From Cynocephalus volans (lineage: Eukaryota > Chordata > Mammalia > Dermoptera > Cynocephalidae), in assembly GCF_027409185.1 (NCBI RefSeq), contig NC_084462.1, positions 152,259,490-152,323,489 of the forward strand: a stretch of DNA of 64,000 nucleotides. Reading direction: 5' to 3'. Positions 1 to 8,287 of this stretch are shown one piece after another. Under the pieces are notes generated by a model. The model was not told where the DNA came from. It was given only the letters and a program-made list of their open reading frames with translations, and did no database searches. Numbering within the stretch: position 1 is the stretch's first letter; every line of letters begins with the position of its first letter. A program made the translations under genes and the position numbers.

Positions 1-378
1 AGTTTACAAATTCATAAAACTTTTTCATTTTTATAAGCAGATACTGCTTTTGTAGTCAAAAGTAATAACACATTGAAATGATTTTTAAGATAAGAAATCT
101 ACTCTATAGGCAGTGTGATGCTGAGGGCACATTGCTTCTTATTCTCTGTGTCTCCAGCCCTTGGCCTGGGTTCTTGAATACTGTAGGTCACAAGTCCTGA
201 AAAACCTTGCATTCAGCATGAATACATTTATTTCCTAAAAGGATGAAATGTTAGAATAATGATTTGGAATAACTTATTAGAAATCAAGTGTAAAACACAT
301 GTGATTACTAATTTTGTATTAGAAATTGAAGATCTCTCTTCTACATCCAGAATCATTTCCAAGAGGTACCTTGCTAAT
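1..378. other. Intergenic, nothing recognised
   Basis: AT-rich DNA upstream of the first LTR. I see no convincing ORF, RNA gene or familiar repeat. The minus-strand reading frame that crosses 228-464 runs into the LTR and has no recognisable domain. Confidence 0.5.
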
Positions 379-383
379 CCAAG

Positions 384-967
384 TGTTATGGGCTGAATAG
401 TGTCCCACCCCCACCTCAACTCTATCACCCCCACCAATTCATATGTTGAAACCCTAAACCCCAATACCTCAGAATGTGATGTATTTAAGGGGCTGGCCCA
501 TGGCTCACTTGGGAGAGTGTGGTACTGATAACAAAGGCCACTGGTTTGGATCCTTATATAGGGATGGCCAGTTAGTTCTCTTGGGAGAGCGTGGTACTAA
601 CAACACCAAGTCAAGGGATAAGATCCGCTTATCGGTCATCTTAAAAAAAAAAAAAAAAAGAATGTGATGTATTTAGAGATGAGGTCTTTAAAGAAGTAAT
701 TAGGTTAAAACGAGGTTATTAGGGTGGGACCTGATCCGATATGACTGGTGTCCTCATAAGAAGAGATTAGCACAGAGGTAAGACCATGTGAAGACCATGT
801 GTAGGGCCATCTACAAACCAGGGAGAGAGGCCTCACAGGAAGCCAACCCTGTTGACACTTTGATCTGAGACTTCTAGCCTCCAGAATTGTAAGAAATTAA
901 ATTTCTATTATTTAGGCCATCCAGTCTATGGCACTTTTTCACAATAGCCCCTAGCAAACTAATACAC
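384..967 (+). mobile_element. MaLR/MLT1-type solo LTR, split by a t-SINE
   Basis: The sequence opens TGTTATGGGCTGAATAGTGT and ends with AGCAAACTAATACA, the start and end typical of ERVL-MaLR LTRs. Internal landmarks are GGTGTCCTCATAAGAAGAG and CTTCTAGCCTCCAGAATTG. CCAAG occurs just before (379-383) and just after (968-972), as expected for a 5-bp target duplication. A t-SINE interrupts it at 488-658. Confidence 0.75.
488..658 (+). mobile_element. t-SINE (CYN-like), dimeric, + strand
   Basis: Two tRNA-Ile-like units are joined head to tail: GGCTGGCCCATGGCTCACTT...GGTTTGGATCC, then GGCCAGTTAGTTCTCTT...ATCCGC. They are followed by CGGTCATCTT and a poly(A) tail. The 17-bp target duplication AGAATGTGATGTATTTA flanks it exactly (471-487 and 659-675). 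It lies inside the LTR at 384-967 and is therefore younger. Confidence 0.9.
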
Positions 968-978
968 CCAAGTATTTT

Positions 979-1082
979 GTTATTGTTGTCGTTTTTGATG
1001 GCTGGCCAGTACAGAGATAGAACCCTGGACCTTGGTCTTATCAGCACTGCACCCTAACCAACTGAGCTAACCAGCCAGCACC
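979..1082 (-). mobile_element. t-SINE monomer, minus strand
   Basis: A reversed tRNA-Ile-like unit: tail complement TTTTTGATGGCTGGCCAGTA, then ACCTTGGTCTTATCAGCAC and CCAACTGAGCTAACCAGCC. The 16-bp duplication TACACCCAAGTATTTT (963-978 and 1083-1098) marks the insertion into the end of the preceding LTR. Confidence 0.9.
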
Positions 1083-1245
1083 TACACCCAAGTATTTTTT
1101 AAACTGCATAGAATGGATCTGTTTTCATGGCACTTTGTGCACAAAGAGGTGTAAAAATAGTTATACAAAAGAAAGGCTGTGTGATACACTGTTGGGTGAC
1201 CCCCGAAGCCTTAGGTCAAAGTGTGGCTTAAAATAATACACCACA

Positions 1246-1340
1246 GGGCTGGCCAGTTAGTTCACTTGGTTAGAGCATCGTGCTGATAACACCAAGGTCA
1301 AGGGTTTGGAACCCCATACCAGTCAGCCACCAAAACAAAA
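1246..1340 (+). mobile_element. t-SINE monomer, + strand
   Basis: The tRNA-Ile-like unit keeps an A-box-like region (TTAGTTCACTTGGTTAGAGC), the GATAA anticodon loop of tRNA-Ile and a B-box-like GGTTTGGAACCCC. It ends in an AAAACAAAACAA tail. I did not identify the target duplication. Confidence 0.85.
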
Positions 1341-1504
1341 CAACAGTGATGACAAAATACACCCCAAACAGGCTCATCCATAATGTCAGACAAAGAAAGC
1401 AACTGAATTGCCTGTACATTTTGTCTCAGTGCCCACCCAAATTCTATATCCACTGAGCGTATGTTCAAAATCCATCCCATATTTCACAAGGCAGCACAGG
1501 ATAC

Positions 1505-1960
1505 TGTGTTAAAGGTTAGAGTAAGAAAGACCAGGATCTGAATGCCAGCTCTGTGCTTTTACGGACTACAAGGTCTTGGGTGAGTTAATATAATTGCATA
1601 AGCCTCTACCTCCTTATCCATAAAATGGGAGTAATAGGTCAAAGGACACAAAATTTCAGTTACATAGGAGGAGTAAGTTCAAGAGATCTATTGTACAACA
1701 TGGTCACTACAGTTAGTAACAATGTATTATATTCTTGGAAAATGCTAAGAGAGTAGATTTTAAGTATTCTCACCACAAAAATGATGTTAGGTAATACATA
1801 CGTTAATTAGTTCAATGAGCCAGTCCACAATGTATACATATTTCAAAACATCATGTTGAAAACAAAAAACAAAATAAAATAAAACGGGAGCAATTATAGT
1901 ACCTAATTTAGGGCTTTAGATTTAAAAGCATGAAGGTGTAAAGCTTTTAGTATAGTACTT
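1505..1960 (+). repeat. MIR, split by an L1 3' end
   Basis: The MIR core (GATCTGAATGCCAGCTCTGTG, then CTCCTTATCCATAAAATGGG) runs to about 1635. It appears to resume near 1888 (AAAACGGGAGCAATTATAGT). The intervening segment is the L1 3' end listed separately. GGGAGTAAT/GGGAGCAAT is a plausible imperfect duplication. Confidence 0.6.
1636..1888 (+). mobile_element. L1 3' UTR fragment
   Basis: The sequence matches the familiar 3' end of older mammalian L1: ACACAAAATTTCAGTTACAT, AGTTCAAGAGATCTATTGTA, GAGAGTAGATTTTAAGTATT and CACAATGTATACATATTTCA, with an A-rich tail. It carries no ORF and is severely 5'-truncated. Confidence 0.75.
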
Positions 1961-2112
1961 ATTCAATTTTTTTCTAGACACCTCTCGCCTCTGGAGGTGG
2001 GGGAAAAATTGGTAAGGAGGGCAACAATTTAAACAAATAATGATCCTTTTTACCTTAATAAGACTGAAGGGAGAAGAGTGCCTTAGGCCAATTATAAGGC
2101 CAAGTCATTTTA

Positions 2113-2229
2113 TTTATTTATACATTTATTTATATATTTGGTGGCTGGCTGGTACAGGGCTCCAACCCTGGACCTTGGTGTTATCAGCACCACGCTCTAA
2201 CTAACCAAGCTAACAGGCCAACCCCTCAG
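2113..2229 (-). mobile_element. t-SINE monomer, minus strand
   Basis: The reversed unit contains GGTGGCTGGCTGGTACAGGG, GACCTTGGTGTTATCAGCAC and CTAACAGGCCAACCCC. A short duplication GTCATTTTA (2104-2112 and 2230-2238) is likely. Confidence 0.8.
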
Positions 2230-2277
2230 GTCATTTTAGTTGCCTAATTTATGGGGCACAGAGCTTCAGGTGCCTAA

Positions 2278-2402
2278 CATGGGAGAGCCCCTGGCTGCTG
2301 CAGCTATGGGACCTAGAGGTGGATGGTGTAACATGCTCTGGAGACAATATGGTAAACACATGTCGTGTTTGTAAAGCAGCAGAAACAGGGAGCAGATGGC
2401 TC
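2278..2402 (+). mobile_element. Endogenous retrovirus internal fragment
   Basis: This block of about 125 bases recurs at 4430-4554 with few substitutions. One frame reads through here (2396 region ends in TGA) and resembles a gag-type segment of the WDLGVD class, so I take it as a detached piece of the same ERV family as the 3388-5985 element. No open gene remains, and the flanking sequence on both sides is unrelated between the two copies. Confidence 0.6.
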
Positions 2403-3071
2403 AAATGAGTAAGGTGATCCTTACACGTGGCCACAAGCATAGCACTGTGAAGGAAAGTACACGTGAGACTGCATTACAGACAGAGCTCATTATTGTATGT
2501 GCACTTCCCAGACCTCACCTAGAGAGCTTCTCACTAGCCCTGCCTGTGGGAGGAAGGGAGAGAACACCCCTTCCTCACAACTCATGTGGGGGCCTGGCCT
2601 TCTCTCCAACCAAATGAAAACTGATGCAGATAACAGTTATAATTCAATAATCCAGGCATGTTGTCACGAGACCCATTGTCTTCAGCCTTTTCCAATATCA
2701 GCTGGGACGCTGTCAAGAAACACAGGTTTGGGTACCCTTACTGGCCAGCCATCAAAAAAAAAGAAAGAAAGAAACAAAGAAACAAAGAAAGAAAACAAAT
2801 ACTGTAACTTCTGGCCAGAACCAATCCCTCTAAATAGTCCAATCTTTCATAAGCCTGCTGGCCAGTTCACAAATTGAAGTCTGTTTTTCAACTTGACCCA
2901 GAGCTAATGAGAGAGCTGACATAAGTGCTGATGGCAGCCTGCTGCAGGACCAGAGAGGGTACCTGAGTTAAAAGAAGCAGAATTAGAAAGGGGTGAGGGA
3001 GGCAGGGCTGAATGTGAGAAACGACAATGTCAGAGGAGTGGAGCCAGTACCAGAGACCAGGGCTGGGCCAC
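2403..3071. other. Intergenic, mostly unassigned
   Basis: No gene is supported. A partial t-SINE tail may sit at 2735-2760 (ACTGGCCAGCCATCAAAAAA). An (AAAG)n-like simple repeat follows at about 2753-2790. The overlapping frames at 2396-2617 and 2497-2877 have no recognisable domain. Confidence 0.45.
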
Positions 3072-3387
3072 TGCTATGGGTCGAATGTTTGTCCCTTCCA
3101 AAGTTCGTGTTAGAACTTGATCCTCAATATAGTGTTTGAAAGGTGGGGCCTTTTAGAGGTGATTGGATCGTAAGACTATGCCTTCATGAGTGAACTAATC
3201 CATTCACAGGTTAATGGTTTAATGGGTTATTAAGGAGTAGACTGGGAGCTTTATAAGGATAGCAAGTGAGCACATAAAAATGCTCTTGCTCAGCCCTTGT
3301 TATGTGATATCCTGCACTGCCCCAGGACTGTGCTGAGAGTCCCCAGCCAAGAGGAAGTCCCTCACCAGGTACACCCCTCAACCTTGG
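3072..3387 (+). mobile_element. MLT1/MaLR-type LTR, 5' part
   Basis: It starts TGCTATGGGTCGAATGTTTG and carries GGTGGGGCCTTTTAGAGGTG, the MaLR LTR pattern. The match stops near the CACCAGGTACACCCCTCAAC motif. There a second LTR-like sequence begins (TGTTGG at 3388), so the 3' part is missing or displaced. Confidence 0.65.
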
Positions 3388-3840
3388 TGTTGGAAAAATA
3401 TAGGAAAATGGTCAGTGCCCCTCAGATGTTCAGAATCTTGCCAAGCATTTGCTGTGAATAGGTTGTGTGTGGGCGGAGTTCATGCGCCTGCCCGGCGCTG
3501 CCACCTTGAATGGAGTTTACTGCCTTGGGCGGCCGCCACCATACAAGCAACCATGCTTTCCAACCTATGGCTTCCAAGGACCTGTTTGCCGGTTACCTAG
3601 CTCATAGACCTGCGTGTAAAGGGTCTGCCAGGCGCTGCCACCTTGAATGGAGTTTACTGCCTTGGGCGGCCGCCACCATACAAGCAACCATGCTTTCCAA
3701 CCTATGGCTTCCAAGGACCTGTTTGCCGGTTACTTAGCTCATAGACCTGCGTGTAAAGGGTCTGGTGACCCAGCCTGGCGTGTGAGGGGTCTGGTGACCC
3801 AGCCTGGCTTGTAAAGGGTATTCCGACATTAGCAGAGTGC
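3388..3840 (+). mobile_element. 5' LTR-like block of a composite ERV
   Basis: It starts TGTTGGAAAAATATAGGAAA and is colinear with 5716-5985: GTGCCCCTCA / GGGCCCCTCA, GGTTGTGTGTGGGCGGAGTT / AGTTGTGTGGGGGTGGAGTT, and AACCTATGGCTTCCAAGGAC / AACCTATGGCTCCAAAGACC. It is longer than the downstream copy because it contains a near-perfect 137-bp tandem duplication and a shorter repeat of GGTCTGGTGACCCAGCCTGG. Sequence just after it (CACAATTGGCGTAGTCTGTG) could be a primer-binding region. Confidence 0.55.
3494..3767 (+). repeat. 137-bp tandem duplication
   Basis: Two copies (3494-3630 and 3631-3767) start GGCGCTGCCACCTTGAATGG and end with CTGCGTGTAAAGGGTCTG. They look almost identical; a C/T change after CCGGTTAC is one visible difference. 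The matching block at 5716-5985 has only one copy. Confidence 0.9.
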
Positions 3841-4739
3841 CACAATTGGCGTAGTCTGTGACAGGATTCTGAGCAGGTACAGGAGCTGAAAGCCCTCGGA
3901 AAAAGGAGGACATGTGGCTACTTTTGAATATGTTCTGCCCTGTGGCCACCTTCCTGTTGACTGGGATCTGGTTGCTGCACAGTGTATTGCAAGGCAGCAT
4001 AGACCAGGTACTACAATGCAAAACCCATTGGGATGGGAGGAAATGTGGCTATCCTTGAGTGTTTGGTGCCCAGTGGCCACTTTTCTGCTGACCGGAGCCT
4101 GGCTACTGCTAACTGTGCTGCAAACTGATCAAGATTTGCAGCAGAAAGCAGAGTTGTTGGAAGCCTGGATGATTATCCTGGAGGATGATGTGTAGCGACT
4201 GGCCACTCCTGCCTCTCACACCAGGGAAGACGACCAACCCAGTGGTGAGTTGGGGGAAACCATGCATCTCCAGGCATGACGTGTTGTGCACAAGAAATTG
4301 AGACAGGAGCAGCCTATGGGACCGGATGGACAACCGGTGGGCGATCCGCAGGTAACTCAGTTCACCACCTATGTCCTATATACCCAGGTTGAACTGGTTG
4401 ATTTGGGAAGAGAGTTCAGGCAGAAACATGGGAGAGCCCCTGGCTGCTGCAGCTATGGGACCTAGGGGTGGATGGTGTAACGTGATCTGGAGACAATATA
4501 GTAAACACATGTCGCATTTGTAAAGCAGCAGAAACAGGGAGCAGATGGCTCGCTGGGTGCCACTTAAACCCAAGAAGGCTCGGAGGATGCCACTTAAACC
4601 CAGTGGCTGGCTGGGTGCTGTATAAACCCGAGAAAAGAGTGACTGAGTGAACGCAGTTGTTCAAACTGTGGGTGAATGCTGCAGAACTGCCCAAAACTGT
4701 GAGTGAATAGCTGGTGTAAACCGAGCTGATTCAAGTAAT
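3841..4739 (+). mobile_element. ERV internal region, gag-like, decayed
   Basis: The region follows the 5' LTR-like block. Part of one frame (3914-4195) stays open for about 93 codons and shows a repeated block: two segments of about 100 bases contain GTGGCCAC...TTTCTG and GACTGGGATCTGG / GACCGGAGCCTGG. Further on lies the 125-base segment shared with 2278-2402, which has an in-frame stop here. I cannot name a protein domain with confidence. There is no intact gag, pol or env. Confidence 0.55.
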
Positions 4740-5715
4740 TCAGGAGCCAGGAGCCCGGATGGGGCAGCTAGATGCTAATGGCCAAGACAATGAAAAGGCC
4801 CCAAGGGCATTTCAGAAGTTTGGGAGAGCACCCCTCCCATCACAGAGGCCTAGGAGAACTGAGTTTCTCCGGAGGACAGACCTGGGGCACTGCTGCCCTT
4901 GGCAAACTGCTCCCTGCATCCCAGCTGCTCTGGCTGGAGTAATCCTGCCTCAGCACCTCCAAAGAACAAAAGCCAAAAACCTTGGTAGCATTCACATTGT
5001 GTTAAGTTTGCAGGCCAGCAGTATGTGAGAGCAGTGGCAGTGTGGCAGCCTCCACCTAGATTTCGGAAAATGTATGAAAAAGCCAGGGGACTCAGGTGGA
5101 GACCTGCTGCAGGGGTGGAGCCACTGCAGAGGTCATCTACGGAGCAATGTGGAGCAGAAAAGTGGGGTCAGAGGCCCCACAGAGAACCCCCACTGAGGAA
5201 ATGTCTGGTGGAGCCAGGATGGCAGGGCCCAGAACAGTGGGGCTGCTGGCATTGTGCAGCGCCAGTCTGGAAAAGCTGCAGGCACAAGGGCAGCTCAATG
5301 GGCTGCACTTCGTGGAACTGTAGGAGTGAGGTTGCCCAACGCTTTTGGGGCCCAGGTGCCCCAGTGTACTTAATGTTTGCCCTGTTTGGGTTTTGGATTT
5401 GTTTGGGGCCTGTTTTTCCTTTCTATTCCTCCCTTCTGGAATGGGAATGTGTACCCAATGTCTGTCCCACTGTATCTTGGAAGTAGATAAACTTGTTTTT
5501 GACTCTTTACAGGTTCACAGCTGAAAGGAGTTTTACCTTTAGTCTCAGATGAGACTTTGGACTTTTGAGTTGGTGCTGCAACAAGTTAAAGACTTTTGGG
5601 ACTGGGATGGAATGCGTAAAAGGTGAATGTAAGGGTCGTCTATCCTTGCTAAAGGAACATCGTGGAAGATTCTGAATGCATAGATTGTACAGTGAGGGAC
5701 CCTGAAAGGGTGGCT
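4740..5715 (+). mobile_element. MaLR-type internal 3' region
   Basis: The region is colinear with the 3' internal part of the MaLR at 9310-10268 and of the one at 49600-50544. Shared landmarks are GCATT(G/T)CAGAAG early on, GTATGAAAAAGCCAGGGGAC / GTATGGAAAAGTCTGGGGCC, TTGTTTGGGGCCTG, CTTCTGGAATGGGAATGTGTACC and TATCTTGGAAGTAGATAA. No coding capacity is preserved. Confidence 0.65.
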
Positions 5716-5985
5716 TGCTGGGAAAAGAGAATAGTTTAATCAGGGCCCCTCACCTTAGGTCCAGTTGGGGGTGGTGCAGCACATTCTTTGTAAATAAGTT
5801 GTGTGGGGGTGGAGTTAGTGCATGGGTGGTGCTGCAACTTGGCTGGTGTCTGGTGCCTCAGGTGTCACTCCACATGGCCATGCTCTCGAACCTATGGCTC
5901 CAAAGACCTTTCGGCCAGTTACCTAGCTCCTAGACCTGCGTGTGAAGGGTTTGTGACCCAGTCTGGACAATGGGCTTGAGGGGTC
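5716..5985 (+). mobile_element. 3' LTR-like block of the composite ERV
   Basis: Starts TGCTGGGAAAAGAGAATAGT and aligns by eye with 3388-3840, but has no internal duplication. The purine-rich GAGGGACCCTGAAAGGGTGG lies just upstream, where a polypurine tract would be expected. The 3' boundary is not clear. Confidence 0.5.
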
Positions 5986-6461
5986 TGTGAACTCCAGATC
6001 CAGCCCTAGCTCTACAGGGGGAAACAGGGTTAGAGGCAGACTTCTGAAAACCTACAGAACTTTGAGACCAGAGCACTAACAAAAACAATCACCATTCTAA
6101 TAAAAATAATAGTTAAATGTACTGGTATCTGCATCCAGTATTAGTCAATTCTTTGCTGTCTTCAACCTGAAGGGGTTCAGAATTTCTCCTTTGAGACACA
6201 GGACCTAAATACAGGCATTTGCTTTGTAGGGACTAAGGGAAAGGTTCCTCTTCAACCCTGAAATTTCACTAAAAAGTTTCCTCTTCATCCCTAAAGTTTC
6301 ACTAAATATCATGGACAAATTCAGATTAGTATGAAAAAAAGGCATAACAAAATTTATTTTAACATGCATAGCATGGGGGAATCTCAAAGTGATTGCCCCA
6401 AAACAATGGGGTACAGACTCTTATATACCCATCTTCATAGAGAAAGAGGAGATGGGCGTAT
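5986..6461. other. Intergenic, nothing recognised
   Basis: No supported gene or repeat. AAGTTTC(C)TCTTCA(A/T)CCCTGAAA-like words recur at 6245-6300, suggesting a small local duplication. Confidence 0.45.
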
Positions 6462-6474
6462 ATGAATAAATAAT

Positions 6475-6478
<4 letters not shown>

Positions 6479-6508
<30 letters not shown>

Positions 6509-6657
6509 TGACCGGTAAGGGGATCTTAACCCTTGACTTGGTGTTGTGAGCACCACGCTCAGCCAGTGAGCGAACCGGCCATCCGTATATGGGATCCGAA
6601 CCCGGGGCCTTGGTGTTATCAGCACCACACTCTCCCGAGTGAGCCACGGGCCGGCCC
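6479..6657 (-). mobile_element. t-SINE dimer, minus strand
   Basis: A T-run, then AAAGATGACCGGTAAGGGGA, CTTGACTTGGTGTTGTGAGC, and the first-unit complement ending GAGCCACGGGCCGGCCC. The 17-bp duplication ATGAATAAATAATTCTT (6462-6478 and 6658-6674) is perfect. The intact sequence suggests a fairly young copy. Confidence 0.93.
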
Positions 6658-6674
6658 ATGAATAAATAATTCTT

Positions 6675-7425
6675 ATGGAGATTCAGAGGGCTTGGAGAAC
6701 ATACAATGGCATGGGACAAGGTCAGTTGGGCCCATACAGCAGACAATGACTGAAACACTTGAAAACATTAACTTGCTGGGGAAATCACATATAAATTCTC
6801 CTCAAGAAGATGACGGTCTGTGGCAAACATCTGTCCAGGTGTGCTGACAGACTTCAGTTTTTTTTCCTGTGATATGAGTTAAGTTAATGAAAACTCAGGG
6901 AAAGGACAAGAGGTAATTGTCTTCTTCTTTGGCAGGTCTGGACTTTAGGCAGAAGGAAATAGCTTCATTCTGTGCTTCGGAGAGTGACAGGGGATTGAGA
7001 GACAGGAGGGGGGCAGGGGAGGTCAGAAAGACCTTGAGGCTGCTTCTTTATTCCAGCATGTCAAAGCTCCATATTTTAGGGTAATTGCCTTTGAGCCCTA
7101 ACAGCTGCTAGATTGTTTTCATCAAAGTTAAAAACATGACCCATCATGTAGCCTTCCCACCCCCACCCCCACCCCCGGCAGAAAGAGCAGCAATTCTTAA
7201 AGCTGCTAAACTAAGCAGAACTTGCACTATCGATTTCAGCTTATTCTTAAGGTCTTCATATGTAGCTAAGACATTTTCTGTACATGTGGAAAAGCTTGAA
7301 AAGCTTGATCACTTGAAAACATTAACTTGCTGGGAAAGTCATATATGAATCAATGTGACTTCCATTTTACATGGATATTATTCATGTCAGAGAAACTTTC
7401 ATTGTAGCAAAAATAATTATAGCTA
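6675..7425. other. Intergenic, unassigned
   Basis: No gene is supported. There is a C-rich simple repeat (CCACCCCCA units) near 7149-7175. CACTTGAAAACATTAACTTGCTGGG appears at 6751-6780 and again at 7310-7334, so one of these places carries a short duplicated or shared repeat segment. Confidence 0.4.
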
Positions 7426-8222
7426 TTATGTACTGAATTATGTCCTGCCCAAATTTATATGTGTTTAAACCTTAACCCCCAATGTGATGTTATTTGGAGA
7501 TGGTGCCTTTGGGAGGTGATATGGATTGAATTGTGTCCCCCAAGATTTATGGATTAGAAGCTTGATCCCCACTGTGACAGTTAGAGGCTGGGAAATCCTA
7601 TTATGTTAACTGAAAGGTGGGGCTTTGAAGAGTGATTAGATGCTGAGGACCATGCCCTAATGAATGGATTAATAATGGTGGTCATGTGTGTGGTTCTGAG
7701 GGCTTTAAAAGGAGAACATGTGAGAGTCTCTCTCTCTGCTCTGCCATTTTCTGCCTTGTGAGACCCTTGCATTTCTGTAAAGCCACCACCAAAGAAGACC
7801 CTCACCAGATGTGTTCCCTGGACTTTGGACTTCCCAGCCTCCAAAACTGTAAGCAATAAATTTTGTTTTCTTACAAATTATCCAGTTCCAGATATTTTGT
7901 TATAAGGAACAGACTAATAAAGGAGGTAATTAGGTTTAGATGAGGTCATGAGGGTAGGGTCCTTATGGTGGGATTAGTGCCATTATAAGAGGAGACACCA
8001 TAGAGCTTGCAGCCTCTCTCTTCCCCTGCCACCCCCTCCCCCCGCCATGTGAGGGCACAGTAAGAAGGCAGCCATCTGTGAGACAAGGAGACAGCCCTCA
8101 GGAGAACCTGACCATGCTTACATCCTGTTCTCAGACTTCCAGCCTCCAGAACTGTGAGAAAATACACTTTTGTTGTTTAAACAACCTACTCTATGTTGTC
8201 AGCCTGAGCTGACTTAGGTAGT
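7426..8222 (+). mobile_element. MLT1A-like LTR, split by a MaLR solo LTR
   Basis: The left part (TACTGAATTATGTCCTGCCC to CTTTGGGAGG) and the right part (TAATTAGGTTTAGATGAGGT, TTATAAGAGGAGACACCATA, GACTTCCAGCCTCCAGAACT) join into one MLT1-type LTR once 7517-7926 is removed. Confidence 0.75.
7517..7921 (+). mobile_element. MaLR solo LTR
   Basis: Starts TGATATGGATTGAATTGTGT, carries GGTGGGGCTTTGAAGAGTGA and GGACTTCCCAGCCTCCAAAA, and ends CAGACTAATAAA. The 5-bp duplication GGAGG flanks it (7512-7516 and 7922-7926). It belongs to the same LTR type as the paired LTRs at 8288 and 10269. Confidence 0.85.
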
Positions 8223-8287
8223 AACCATCATAATATGACAAAGGAGCACGGCAGAGAGATCACATAACTCTACAAGGGACTGGGGTT

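Noticed and set aside
3494..3767. Start of a CRISPR-like or satellite array
   Set aside because: Only two copies, directly adjacent, without spacers, inside an LTR-like block in a mammalian genome.
5025..5486. 153-codon + frame
   Set aside because: MaLR-type internal sequence in a composite ERV; the matching region in the other copies is not open in the same frame.
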